NCBI GenBank assembly: GCA_910577885.1
Contig: CAJTNK010000002.1
Location: forward strand, 22,364 to 86,363
Reading direction: 5' to 3'
Source: an uncultured Rikenella sp.
Lineage (GTDB): Bacteria > Bacteroidota > Bacteroidia > Bacteroidales > Rikenellaceae
Length of the DNA: 64,000 bases
Of this stretch, positions 15,315 through 23,865 are shown in pieces (position 1 is the stretch's first letter; every line of letters starts with the position of its first letter). The notes beneath the pieces were generated by a model. The model was not told the DNA's origin and made no database searches. It worked only from the letters and a program-made list of their open reading frames with translations. A program made the position numbers and the translations under genes.

Positions 15315-15908
15315 TTAGGGTATGGGTGGCCCGGAAGGTCCTGCCGGGGTCGTGTGCTTGTGGGTGGTCAAAGCCAGTTTCAACGGACCGGCGGTTACCT
15401 CTCCGCTGGCCGACACATCGCCGTCAACGGAGGTATTTCCGGCAATACTGGTATCGCCCTTTATTTCCGTATCGCCCTTTATCTCTGTGTCTCCTTTTAT
15501 TTCCGTATCGCCGGTTATCGCCACATCGCCCTCAACGGTCAATTTCTTGCACCGGAAATTCAATTCCGCATCCGGGGCATTGACCGTCAGCGCGTGCGAT
15601 CCGGCATCGTAGTATATTTCGGTCCCGTCACCGAAGCGGACGCCCAGCGTGTCGGGCGTCGCCCAATCGGGCGGGGTGTCCGTTGCGCTCCACAGAACGG
15701 CCACAATGCAACCTTGCTCGCAAAAGTCGTCCATCAGGCAGGCCACCTGCGAATTGACCTCGACCGGCATCCACTGTTTGACCGTCCGGCTGTTGGACGA
15801 CGGCAGCGACAGCCACCCCGACACGATTTCGCTGTCGTCGAACGACACCCGCGCAAACCCCAGGTTCTCGCCCTCGCCTAACTCCGAAATGATCCCAAGT
15901 CTCAACAT
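15315..15908 (-). CDS. Baseplate assembly protein V, membrane-piercing spike
   Basis: A 197-residue protein. It has an N-terminal OB fold (about 1-85), then a linker (residues 86-125), then about eight 6-residue repeats of the type GDTEIK (about 128-175) that would build a trimeric beta-helix needle. The end is THKHTTPAGP, whose H-x-H is the iron-binding tip motif known from P2 gpV and phi92 gp138. It punctures the outer membrane when the sheath contracts. The repeats are nearly identical at DNA level (around 15440-15510), so the needle length may vary by recombination. Confidence 0.9.
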   Translation of the reverse strand: MLRLGIISELGEGENLGFARVSFDDSEIVSGWLSLPSSNSRTVKQWMPVEVNSQVACLMDDFCEQGCIVAVLWSATDTPPDWATPDTLGVRFGDGTEIYYDAGSHALTVNAPDAELNFRCKKLTVEGDVAITGDTEIKGDTEIKGDTEIKGDTSIAGNTSVDGDVSASGEVTAGPLKLALTTHKHTTPAGPSGPPIP

Positions 15909-15909
15909 C

Positions 15910-16908
15910 CTACGATTGAACTATTTTTCTGACCGAAATGTCCGTTGTGTATCCACTGGCCGGATCTACGGTGTGGGTGCTTTGAGCGATGTGCCATTTC
16001 CCCGAAAATTCCCCCACGCCGGTCAGTTCGATATTGACCCCGGCGACCAGCCGACAATTCCCCGGCAGGGTGATCGTTCCGGTTACCTTGTCTTTGTTTT
16101 TCTTCTTCAAAGCCCCTTTGGCCTTTGCCTGGGCCTGGCCGTCGTTTTCGACCCGCCCGCCGACAATCAACGTGTCTTTCTTGGCCAGATCGCCGGACGG
16201 TTTGATCTGCCATTTCTTGACCGTATTGGATCGTACGTCGCGCGTGGCCACCGTTGCCGCCGCATAGACCTGCGATGTCTTGTCCTGGAACCGGGCCTTG
16301 CTCATCTGAGTCTTATCAACCGTCATAACCGTCGGCTTCTCCTCCAATTCATCGGTCGTCATAAATACCAGCTGCTGACCTCGCACCGAGAAAACCAATC
16401 CGTATTCCTTGGCCAGTTTCGCCAGGAACGAAATATCCGTTTCTTTGTCCTGGGTTTTCCGCTTGATCTGAATCTTGGCCAACTCACCCAAATTACCAGT
16501 CAGTTTCAAGTCGTGTTTGTCAGCAAAATACTGGGCGATCTTTTTCAAAGACTGCTTTTCAAACGCTTTGCTGTTCTTGGTTCGCAGACTCTTGGTGATG
16601 GCCGCCCCGATGGCTTTTACGTTGAACGTGTCCGGCGGAAATTCAAACTCGATTTGGTCGATCTCGAACAAACCGCAATCCACCATGTTCCCCGGCGTTC
16701 CCAAGCGAATGGACAGGCTATCGCCCTGTTGGGGATACCATGCTTTCTGCCACAGGGCCGCCGTGTCCTCGAAAGTCAGCGAAACATCGTCGCTCTCATC
16801 CTCCACCCGGTCCGTGTATGTGATCTTTGCGATGTAAGGGCTTACATCGCCGGTGATATTCCGCCCGGCGATCGTGATCTCAACAGCTATTTTACCGATT
16901 GTTTCCAA
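15910..16908 (-). CDS. Phage late control gene D protein (baseplate hub)
   Basis: A 332-residue protein of the gpD/VgrG-like hub family. It shows ITYTDRVEDESDDVSLTFED near the N-terminus and the C-terminal DPASGYTTDISVRK, both typical of the family. It forms the central hub to which the spike and tube attach. Its start overlaps the gpX stop by 22 bp. A lysine-rich stretch (KAKGALKKKNKDK) lies near residue 265. Confidence 0.9.
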   Translation of the reverse strand: METIGKIAVEITIAGRNITGDVSPYIAKITYTDRVEDESDDVSLTFEDTAALWQKAWYPQQGDSLSIRLGTPGNMVDCGLFEIDQIEFEFPPDTFNVKAIGAAITKSLRTKNSKAFEKQSLKKIAQYFADKHDLKLTGNLGELAKIQIKRKTQDKETDISFLAKLAKEYGLVFSVRGQQLVFMTTDELEEKPTVMTVDKTQMSKARFQDKTSQVYAAATVATRDVRSNTVKKWQIKPSGDLAKKDTLIVGGRVENDGQAQAKAKGALKKKNKDKVTGTITLPGNCRLVAGVNIELTGVGEFSGKWHIAQSTHTVDPASGYTTDISVRKIVQS

Positions 16909-17111
16909 GGCGGCAAATTATCATTCGTTTCTATTTCCATATTTTCCACAATGGGAACGACCAACACCGTTCCCATCGGAAACACGGCATCGAGCGGCAC
17001 GGCCGGATTGGCATCCGCCAGGACGGCGATCCCGGCCATGCTGCCGTAAAACTTGGCGGCCAGTGTGTCGATGCGGTCTCCCTCAACAGTCGTGTAATTG
17101 AAACTCGCCAT
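16887..17111 (-). CDS. Tail protein X (LysM-like)
   Basis: A 74-residue protein with a single LysM-like domain (VEGDRIDTLAAKFYG, then GTVLVVP), the fold of P2 gpX. It stabilises the hub-tube junction and can bind peptidoglycan. It lies between U and D as in P2-like gene order. The C-terminal 15 residues overlap the start of gene D. Confidence 0.9.
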   Translation of the reverse strand: MASFNYTTVEGDRIDTLAAKFYGSMAGIAVLADANPAVPLDAVFPMGTVLVVPIVENMEIETNDNLPPWKQSVK

Positions 17112-17112
17112 C

Positions 17113-17988
17113 TCAGTTTCCCCCCTCTTTTGTAGCGGAAAACGCCGCCACCGGTGCGGCCGAAATCCCGACCTTTTCAGCCGCCGCGGCCATTCCGTCG
17201 ATATTCAGTTGCACGACCGACATATCGGCCACGTCATCCAATTTCAACAGGTTTTCGGCGTATCGGATGGCTTCGTCCAGCGAGGTCGGCAGCTGTTTAG
17301 CCCGCTGGATGATTTTCTTGGTGTTCTCGACCTTCGTTTTGGCAGAGCTATACGCCTGCTTCACCTCGTCGGCCAGCCGCCGGACATCCCGCACCCCGCG
17401 TTTTACCTGCGCGGTTCCCTTTTTTATCTTTTGTCCCACCTCTTTCATCTTGGCCACCGCGTTCCGCCCGGCACTCACATCCGCGGTAATACCGTCGGCC
17501 GGAGTCTCTACGGGCGCGGCCGGAGGTTGTGCGGCTGGAGGTTGCGTGATGGCCTTTGACGCGGTTGTCGAGTCGTTGTCGATGACGGCGATTCCTTTCG
17601 GTTCCGGCTCATCGCCCCCGGCAGATTCCACCAAATCGACCGAAACGCTGGCGGTTTCCAGCTCCCCGGTCGGCGAATACCGCTGCGGGGTTACGTCTAC
17701 CGTGGTTATGACGTATTTCCCCACCACCGTACCGTCGCCCATGATGAACGGCAGCACTTCGGCCGCTGTCATCGACTTTCGCAGGGCTTCGATCTCTTCG
17801 ACCGGGTCGCAGAAATCGATCGAAAGGAGCAACGAAAGGCGGATTTCGGCCAGCTCCTTGCCAGTGAATTGAAGAGCGTCTTTCCCGTTCACCAGGGCGA
17901 TGCGGCCATAGCGTACACCGCGGTTATCGGATAACGATCCGGGCGACTTCAGCCCCTCGAACGTATGATTACCCAGCTGTGCAAACAT
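17113..17988 (-). CDS. Tail protein U family with long C-terminal extension
   Basis: A 291-residue protein. Residues 1-130 match the P2 gpU-type domain (FAQLGNHTFEGLKSP, then LRLSLLLSIDFCDP-like strand pattern), a tail terminator or baseplate-associated protein. The next 60 residues are rich in A, P and T, followed by a lysine-rich helical region (about 180-260). P2 gpU is about 160 residues, so this protein is nearly twice as long; the extension is unusual and its role unknown. It lies 2 bp from the tape measure gene. Confidence 0.8.
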   Translation of the reverse strand: MFAQLGNHTFEGLKSPGSLSDNRGVRYGRIALVNGKDALQFTGKELAEIRLSLLLSIDFCDPVEEIEALRKSMTAAEVLPFIMGDGTVVGKYVITTVDVTPQRYSPTGELETASVSVDLVESAGGDEPEPKGIAVIDNDSTTASKAITQPPAAQPPAAPVETPADGITADVSAGRNAVAKMKEVGQKIKKGTAQVKRGVRDVRRLADEVKQAYSSAKTKVENTKKIIQRAKQLPTSLDEAIRYAENLLKLDDVADMSVVQLNIDGMAAAAEKVGISAAPVAAFSATKEGGN

Positions 17989-17990
17989 AG

Positions 17991-20237
17991 CTATGCGAAT
18001 GAAAGCCGGGTGCGGTTCGCCGCGGCGCGTTCGACAATCTCCAGGATGTCCCGTTCGTGCTCTTTCAGCAACTTGCGCAAATCCGTCTCGACACTCCCCG
18101 CGACCCCGGCCGCAACCGTGATCTGCGGCGCATAGGTGATCGATGTTCCGCCGATGGTGTTGGCAATTTGTGATGTCGGGGTAGTAGCCGCTCGGTTCCC
18201 GGCGGCCATTTCCCGGTTCACCTGACCGATTCGGCCCCCGCCGCCCCCCTCGGTCTCGATCGACCGACTGAATCCGCGGTTGGCGTGTTCGGCCATCCGA
18301 GTCGTCGAACGCTCTACCTTTCCTGTTCCGCCGTCAATCCCGACAGTCAGACCGGCCGTAATATTCGCACCGTATTCCGCGAACAACTTGGAGGGCGAAT
18401 GAATGCCGAAAAACGATTTGAACCCGTTGGCGATCTTCCGTCCGATGTTTTTGATTCCGTCGATTGCTTTTTGGGCCATCCCAGTGATCCCATCGATCAG
18501 CCCTTGGATGATCTGTCTGCCCCACTGTTTGAAGCGTTGCCAAAGACCGGAAAAGAACTCTGAAATACCACTCCACATGTCGGAGAGCCACTCCACGGGA
18601 TTCATCTCGGAGAAAAACCCTTTGATTCCGTCCCATGCGCCGACAAACACCCCCTTGACACCGTCCCATAGCCCAGAGAACCAGCCTTTGATCTTGTCCC
18701 AGTGTTTGATGACCAGCCCAACCGGCGTGTAGTTCAAAAACATCTTCTTGATCCACTCCCACACGGACCGGAAGACGTTCTTGACCCCCTCCCATAGCTT
18801 CGAGAACCAGGCTTTGATCTTGTCCCAATGTTTGATGACCAACCCAGCCGGGGTATAGTTCAAAAACATTTTCTTGATCCACTCCCATGCGCTCCGGAAA
18901 ACGTTCTTGACTCCCTCCCACAGCTTCGAGAACCAGCCTTTGATTTTGTCCCAGTGTTTGATAACCAGGCCGACCGGGGTGTAATTCAGGAACATGTTTT
19001 TGATCCATTCCCATACGACTGCGAATATCTTTTTGATACCGTCCCACAGCCGTTTGAAAAAGGCCGAAACCTTATCCCAGTGTTTCACCAGCAGTACGAC
19101 CGCAGCAATGACGGCCGCAATGGCGGCGATGATCCAAACAATCGGACAAGCGAACAGAGCTGAATTGAACAACCATTGCGCCGCCGCAGCCAACTTTTGC
19201 CAAATCACCATTCCGGCGTATTGCAAGCGGAATAACAACATGCTGTTTTTAGCGGCCAGTATGATTTTCTTTCCCGCCGAAAAAACGCCCATCAAACCGC
19301 CAAACACCCGCCTTACCTTACCAACAACGGAAAGAATAGTACCAAAAATGAGCGACAACGCCCCCAACCCGAGCAGTAACGCGCTACCTCGTGCAGCTAC
19401 TTTGCCAATGGTCGATGCCAATTCCGGATTGGCTTTGAGCCAATCACCGACCTTGCCGATAACACCACTCACCCAGTCTTTCATCTCGGAAAGCACGGGA
19501 ATCAATGCCGAACCCAACTGCAACATGACCCCTTGGGCCTGTAATTTCACGGCGTCCAACGACTTTCCGAACTCATCGGCGGCGGTTAATGTCTCGTTCG
19601 CCAACACGTTTCCGGTCTCTTCTGCGGTTCTATACAGCCCTTGCAAACCATTCCGGCCCTCGTTCAGCATAGGCAACAGTTCCGCACCGGATTTGCCGAA
19701 AAAGGCGCAAGCAGCCGCCGTTTTGGTCGCGCCGTCCTCCACATTAGCAAGCAGCTCGGCCACATCTTCAAATACCGCTTCGGGCGCGCGCATCTTGCCG
19801 CTCGCATCCTTGATGCTAATCCCTAAATCTTTGAATATCTGCCCGGCTGTTTTCGATCCTCCGGCGGCGTCGGTCAACACCTTGTCGAACTTGACCATCG
19901 AAGTCATTAACTTCTCCTGCTCGATACCCGATATTTTCGCGGCATAGGTCATCTTTTGCCACGCTTCGGTGTTTACCCCCGTCGAGTCGGAAGCATCTTT
20001 GACCGATCCGGCATAGTCGGCGATCGACTTGCCCGCGCTGAATACCGCTCCGCCGACCGCAGCCCCGGCACCCATAATCAGGGCGCCGCCTTTCACCATG
20101 CCGCGACCAACTTTTGACGCGTTCCGCTCGAAAGCCGACAGTTTGTCCGTGGATTTCTTTACCGCCGCGTCGATAACACGGCTCATCTTGTCCGTTGCGG
20201 ACAAGATGAACGCTAATCGCAGTGCATTATCAGCCAT
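17991..20237 (-). CDS. Tail tape measure protein
   Basis: A 748-residue protein that sets tail length and may form the DNA channel. It has an N-terminal helical region, the TP901-type segment MTYAAKISGIEQEKL near residue 96, hydrophobic stretches (about 285-305 and 361-384) and a C-terminal coiled part. Residues 385-545 consist of tandem 42-residue repeats beginning KHWDK. The gene follows the E/E' pair, exactly where gpT sits in P2. The end of the E' frame lies 6 bp before its ATG. Confidence 0.92.
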   Translation of the reverse strand: MADNALRLAFILSATDKMSRVIDAAVKKSTDKLSAFERNASKVGRGMVKGGALIMGAGAAVGGAVFSAGKSIADYAGSVKDASDSTGVNTEAWQKMTYAAKISGIEQEKLMTSMVKFDKVLTDAAGGSKTAGQIFKDLGISIKDASGKMRAPEAVFEDVAELLANVEDGATKTAAACAFFGKSGAELLPMLNEGRNGLQGLYRTAEETGNVLANETLTAADEFGKSLDAVKLQAQGVMLQLGSALIPVLSEMKDWVSGVIGKVGDWLKANPELASTIGKVAARGSALLLGLGALSLIFGTILSVVGKVRRVFGGLMGVFSAGKKIILAAKNSMLLFRLQYAGMVIWQKLAAAAQWLFNSALFACPIVWIIAAIAAVIAAVVLLVKHWDKVSAFFKRLWDGIKKIFAVVWEWIKNMFLNYTPVGLVIKHWDKIKGWFSKLWEGVKNVFRSAWEWIKKMFLNYTPAGLVIKHWDKIKAWFSKLWEGVKNVFRSVWEWIKKMFLNYTPVGLVIKHWDKIKGWFSGLWDGVKGVFVGAWDGIKGFFSEMNPVEWLSDMWSGISEFFSGLWQRFKQWGRQIIQGLIDGITGMAQKAIDGIKNIGRKIANGFKSFFGIHSPSKLFAEYGANITAGLTVGIDGGTGKVERSTTRMAEHANRGFSRSIETEGGGGGRIGQVNREMAAGNRAATTPTSQIANTIGGTSITYAPQITVAAGVAGSVETDLRKLLKEHERDILEIVERAAANRTRLSFA
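18600..19085 (-). repeat. Tandem 126-bp repeats in the tape measure gene
   Basis: Three full units and one partial unit, each 126 bp or 42 codons, encode KHWDKIKGWFSKLWEGVKNV and the linked WEWIKKMFLNYTP segment. Neighbouring units differ at few codons. Unequal crossing-over here would change tail length in steps of about 42 residues (roughly 6 nm if helical; inference). Confidence 0.9.
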
Positions 20238-20243
20238 AGTTAT

Positions 20244-20695
20244 CTACTTTTCGATCCCCGCCAGCACTACCCGGCGGGGGTTATCGGTCTCTTGCCGGTA
20301 TAACTCTATCGCTTCGTCCAGATAATCGAAAAAATCGTCCGTATCCAGATCCAAAATGTCATTCAGCCCGCTCCCGGTGAAGTGCGCCAGAAAGACGACG
20401 TCGGCGCGGGCTATTCCCCGTTTTTTTCGTTGACATCGTTGGCAAATTGGACGATCTGTTCCACCTCTCCGTCCGTGAAACCGTCCAACAAGTCGTCATA
20501 TACGACCGTCGCGCCGTTCACCAAAATTTTTGCCGCCGTGATGTGAATCCCCCGTTCCATGTCCGACATCTTCTTGTCGTTGGCAATCGCCATCATTTTA
20601 CGGGCCGGTATCCCGACGACGTCGATCCGGGTGCCGTCGGGCAAATTCATCGTCTTCCGGACCGACAGGTCCGGTTTTCTGTTCAGTGCTTCCAT
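20244..20695 (-). CDS. gpE+E' fusion made by -1 programmed frameshift
   Basis: At 20426-20420 the minus strand reads A AAA AAC with zero-frame codons AAA and AAC, followed two codons later by the zero-frame stop. A -1 slip continues at CGG (20420) for 58 codons to a TAG at 20246-20244, only 6 bp before the tape measure ATG. The extension includes ADVVFLAHFTG, DILDLDTDDFFDYL and DEAIELYRQE, a protein-like sequence without internal stops. This matches the E/E' and G/GT arrangement of P2 and lambda, where the ratio of the two products is needed for tail assembly. The total would be 150 residues. The strand segment has no start codon that better explains it. Confidence 0.8.
20411..20695 (-). CDS. 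Tail assembly chaperone gpE-like (zero-frame product)
   Basis: A 94-residue protein resembling P2 gpE-type tail assembly proteins (Phage_tail_chaperone). It lies between tail tube and tape measure genes, the canonical place. The last codons contain the slippery heptamer A AAA AAC in the correct phase (20426-20420), so part of the ribosomes should shift to make the longer E+E' protein. The short form ends with NEKNGE. Confidence 0.85.
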   Translation of the reverse strand: MEALNRKPDLSVRKTMNLPDGTRIDVVGIPARKMMAIANDKKMSDMERGIHITAAKILVNGATVVYDDLLDGFTDGEVEQIVQFANDVNEKNGE

Positions 20696-20697
20696 GT

Positions 20698-21210
20698 TTA
20701 AATCCCCAAATTTTGACGGCGTTCGGCAAGTAAGTCTTCACCGTCCACCTTGTAAATATTGTTCATCACGTCCAGTTCGACGATGGTTTCGCCATCGACC
20801 TCCTCTTTGTAGTAGAGGATGGAAAACGTGCTTTCGACCTCGGTATCCTCTCCTTTCTTGTAGCCGCCGCCCGGATGTTGCTTCGGATACCCCTTCATGT
20901 AGATGACAATAGGCGTTTCGGCCGTGATGCCGCCCGTGTCGTACTGGGCCTTGCTGGACCGCACCATAATGTCCACCGGCTTCAGGAAATTGGCACACGC
21001 TTTTTTGGCCTCGTTGTCCGGATAGGTCCACTTGATCGAAGCCTCCATCTTGTCGAACCCGTTGAAGAACTCCACGGAACCGACCATACCCAACGCTTTA
21101 TATTCCGCCATCAAGGCGGCGATATTGGGGCATGTGATTTCCGATGCCAGCCCGTGTTTGCTGGCGTTGTTCAGATAGACATTCGCATCGAATACTTTGT
21201 TTACTTTCAT
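20698..21210 (-). CDS. Major tail tube protein (gpFII family)
   Basis: A 170-residue tube protein of P2 gpFII type (MKVNKVFDANVYLNNASKHG start, then KGYPKQHPGGGYKKGEDTE). It stacks into the inner tube of the contractile tail. I chose the ATG at 21210 rather than 21360, because the longer form overlaps the sheath gene. The gene lies 2 bp after the sheath stop. Confidence 0.92.
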   Translation of the reverse strand: MKVNKVFDANVYLNNASKHGLASEITCPNIAALMAEYKALGMVGSVEFFNGFDKMEASIKWTYPDNEAKKACANFLKPVDIMVRSSKAQYDTGGITAETPIVIYMKGYPKQHPGGGYKKGEDTEVESTFSILYYKEEVDGETIVELDVMNNIYKVDGEDLLAERRQNLGI

Positions 21211-21212
21211 GG

Positions 21213-22415
21213 TTATGCAATGGTTGAAAGATTGGACAGGTCGATTTTGTACCGGAAGGTCAGCCGCTGCATCGGCAGGGCCGGGGTGAACTCGATGTCG
21301 AATGTCAGATGCCCCAATGCCAACTCGCTGGCCGGATTGCTTTCGGCCCGGTAGTAACACTGTCCGGCGACGATCTTACCTTGTGCCACCAGGCCGTTCA
21401 GGTATTGATTGACGGTGTTACGGATCGCATCGACATTGGCCTGAATGAACGGTTTGTCGATGTACGGAATACACGCCTGCTCGATGGTGCGTTTCATGAT
21501 GGCCCGTGTGCGGCGGACGCACTCGAAAGCCTCCGTGTTGGTATTGCCCGGAAAACCGGTCGTGTAGTTCCCCCATTCGACAATGCCGTTTCCGAACAGG
21601 TTGACGGCGGTAGTGATCCCCGCAGCGTTGAGCAAGTTTACCTCGCAAGTCGTGTCGCCCAGGGCGAACGTCAGTGCCACATCCGTCCCCTCGACCCCTG
21701 CGATTTGGTGGTTGGAGGACGAAACGTGCCAACCCTCCTCCAAATCGACTTTGGCCCGCAGACCGGCGGCATAAGCCGACATCGGAATGTTCAAATACTT
21801 ATCCCCCGGCTCTTCCGCATCGGGGTTGTAATCGGGGTTAGCCACCAGGAAATGCGGGAAGAGCAATTTGGCCCCCTCGTCGAGCCGCGCAAACTCGCCG
21901 CTCGTGCCGCGGGATTCAAGGGCTTGGGAAAAGGTATAACCGTCCGGGGTGTCGATGTAGGCAACCGCTTCGGTCTTGTTGGTAATCACCACCAGTTCCG
22001 AGGCCACTGCGCTAAGAGCCGAATACCGCGGCGCGATGTAAATCATCGGTTCGAAACCGAAGCGGGGAAGGGCCGTTTCAAACAGTTTCAGCCCCGTACG
22101 GTTGCCCACCTCGTCCACCGTGCCGATGATGTCGGCGGGGGTAATCTCCTCGGTGTCGGCCTTGACTTTGATAACCAATACCAGGGCACTCCCGCGGGAG
22201 CTGCTTTGTTTGCGGATCGCGGCCAAGGCTTCCGGGATGGTACCGGCGGTACCGAATTGTGCATCGTCCTTTTCGGAGATACACAAGGTCAGTTCATTCA
22301 CCGGCCCTTTGTCGGCTGTACCTACCAAACCGATGACCGCCGTTACCACGTCGTTGACGGGCGTAGAGTCGGCGGCAAGGTTCAGATGTTCGATGCCGTG
22401 CAGAAAACTACTCAT
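21213..22415 (-). CDS. Tail sheath protein (gpFI family)
   Basis: A 400-residue contractile sheath subunit. It shows the family features GIEHLNLAADSTPVNDVVTA at the start, VIGLVGTADKG near 30, and the C-terminal domain with RTRAIMKRTIEQACIPYIDK and DIEFTPALPMQRLTF. The start at 22415 is preferred to 22526, which would run through the neighbouring gene. With the FII tube gene it defines a myovirus tail. Confidence 0.93.
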   Translation of the reverse strand: MSSFLHGIEHLNLAADSTPVNDVVTAVIGLVGTADKGPVNELTLCISEKDDAQFGTAGTIPEALAAIRKQSSSRGSALVLVIKVKADTEEITPADIIGTVDEVGNRTGLKLFETALPRFGFEPMIYIAPRYSALSAVASELVVITNKTEAVAYIDTPDGYTFSQALESRGTSGEFARLDEGAKLLFPHFLVANPDYNPDAEEPGDKYLNIPMSAYAAGLRAKVDLEEGWHVSSSNHQIAGVEGTDVALTFALGDTTCEVNLLNAAGITTAVNLFGNGIVEWGNYTTGFPGNTNTEAFECVRRTRAIMKRTIEQACIPYIDKPFIQANVDAIRNTVNQYLNGLVAQGKIVAGQCYYRAESNPASELALGHLTFDIEFTPALPMQRLTFRYKIDLSNLSTIA

Positions 22416-22446
22416 GTCGTGTTTTTTGTGCCGTTTCCGGCGGTTG

Positions 22447-22638
22447 TTATTTCTTTGATTTGTGCGACCTGGCGGCTTCAACCTCTCGGATTTGTTTGCG
22501 GGCCAACATGGCCCGCACGGCGACATGTTCTTCCGGCAACTCGACGACGTCGCCCCGTTTCAGCGTGTAATCCTGGGTGCCGTTTTCGCCGTGGAGGCCG
22601 AATACCAAGACCGGCGCAAGTACTTCGTATGATCTCAT
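22447..22638 (-). CDS. Small hypothetical phage protein, 63 aa
   Basis: A basic-tailed small protein (LKRGDVVELPEEHVAVRAML in the middle, KSKK at the end) between the Gp37-like gene and the sheath gene. Its start overlaps the Gp37 stop as ATGA. Similar small genes occur before the sheath in Mu- and P2-like tails, but I cannot assign a family. Confidence 0.65.
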   Translation of the reverse strand: MRSYEVLAPVLVFGLHGENGTQDYTLKRGDVVELPEEHVAVRAMLARKQIREVEAARSHKSKK

Positions 22639-23106
22639 GGTTCGTTGTTTTGAATCGTTATTCGTTTGATCCGTCCGACCGTTTCCGTCTCGTCCGGGTC
22701 GGCCTCGACCCGGTAGGTGTCGAACGAAAAGGTCAGGGCGTATTGCCAGTTATTCTGTATTCCGGCCACGTACCCAAACTGACTGAATGCGATCGGCGTA
22801 ACGGCGTCCGGTAACTTGCGCCCCAAAAAGCCGCTCGCTTATCTTACCGTACAGGTCGAATATGCCCAGTCGTCCCCGACGGGTTTTCGCCCGGATGAAG
22901 ACTTCGCATTGCAGGGTTTCCCGCTGGGCGGTCATCCCCATGTTCTCGGGTTCGCCGAAGTTGCCGCCATTGATAATGACATACAGCTGTGGCCGGGCCG
23001 TCGCACGCATCTCGACCAATGCCGCCTCGTGCGGCAGGACCGAAACCGAAACGCCCGGTATGGCCAGCAGGTTGACAATCGCGTCTTCGTATTGTTCGTA
23101 AGTCAT
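22635..23106 (-). CDS. Mu gp37-like tail protein, reading frame interrupted near 22821-22830
   Basis: The first part (23106 down to about 22830) reads MTYEQYEDAIVNLLAIPG to FDLYGKISERLFG. The natural continuation, RKLPDAVTPIAFSQFGY and NNWQYALTFSFDTYRV, is in another frame down to 22635. The two join if one base is removed from the run TTTTTGGGG (minus strand, 22829-22821). In the unshifted frame the protein would end at 22750 with a diverged tail. The family is a Mu gp37-type tail completion protein of about 150 residues. This is either a frameshift mutation, an error in a homopolymer or a programmed shift. Stop and next start overlap as ATGA, which supports that the shifted C-terminal frame is real. 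Confidence 0.7.
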
Positions 23107-23459
23107 GCTTGCAGTTCGTCTACCGGTTCCAGATGGGCAACGAGCGTATTGCCGTCGAACCTCGTTTCGATGCTTTGCACCGAATATTTTACGCCGCGGA
23201 TAATCAAGCACGCCTCTCCGCCGGAATCGACGACCTGTCGCAACCCGTCGAACGTCCCGGTGTAATACTCCGCCGTTGCCGTACTGGGCCGGTATTCATA
23301 CCGTTCGGTGTCGCCGATCTGTACCGGCTCGGTCGGATTCTTAAACAGGACTCGCCCCGGTATCTTTTTAGATTTTGACGCCGGCCAAACAGCGTCCTCA
23401 CCGAGAAGGTTGGAAATCTGCGAAAACGTCTGCTCGGCCAGCTCGTCAAAATCACTCAT
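23103..23459 (-). CDS. Head-tail joining protein (lambda FII-like)
   Basis: A 118-residue protein of the head-tail attachment type (PASKSKKIPGRVLFKNPTEP, then RYEYRPSTATAEYYTGTFDG). It connects the completed head to the tail. It follows the cement protein gene by 1 bp and overlaps the Gp37-like gene by 4 bp. This is where the lambda-type head module ends and the P2-type tail begins. Confidence 0.75.
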   Translation of the reverse strand: MSDFDELAEQTFSQISNLLGEDAVWPASKSKKIPGRVLFKNPTEPVQIGDTERYEYRPSTATAEYYTGTFDGLRQVVDSGGEACLIIRGVKYSVQSIETRFDGNTLVAHLEPVDELQA

Positions 23460-23460
23460 C

Positions 23461-23793
23461 TCAGCTCCTCAGTTTTACCACAACAGTTGCGTCACCGGCT
23501 GCCGCCGCGGCCCATACGTAGCCAATGAACGTATTGCCGGTGTCGGTCCCGACAATCGTTTTGCCGGTCTCTTCGGAGACGTTCACGTACGCTTTCACGC
23601 CTTGCGCCAGCGCGCCGGATCCTTTCGGCAGCTCGTACACGCCTTCGACGGCCAAAGCAATCGTATCGCCGGTTTTTCCACCCGTGACGGCCACGCCGGC
23701 CATGTCGCCGACAACCACGATTTCACCGCTTTCAACGGCCTCTTCCGTCAGGGTATAGTCAATGGTTTTACCCTCTTCGATCAAATTTCTCAT
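23461..23793 (-). CDS. Capsid cement / decoration protein (DUF2190 family)
   Basis: A 110-residue protein with the DUF2190 beta-barrel pattern: TEEAVESGEIVVVGDMAGVA, GDTIALAVEGVYELPK, then AYVNVSEETGK and IGYVWAAAAAGD. It coats and stabilises the capsid. It is encoded directly after the capsid fusion gene. A related segment occurs inside the capsid fusion protein itself (see 23866-25989). Confidence 0.88.
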   Translation of the reverse strand: MRNLIEEGKTIDYTLTEEAVESGEIVVVGDMAGVAVTGGKTGDTIALAVEGVYELPKGSGALAQGVKAYVNVSEETGKTIVGTDTGNTFIGYVWAAAAAGDATVVVKLRS

Positions 23794-23865
23794 GTTTTTT
23801 CGTTGTTAGGTTGTGAAATGGAGCGGGGAGTTGTTCCCCGCTCGTTTCGTCCACGGTGGCCGGGG

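Noticed and set aside
15440..15520. CRISPR-like short repeats
   Set aside because: The 18-bp repeats are contiguous, without spacers, and encode the spike beta-helix; the 126-bp repeats at 18600-19085 are likewise coding.
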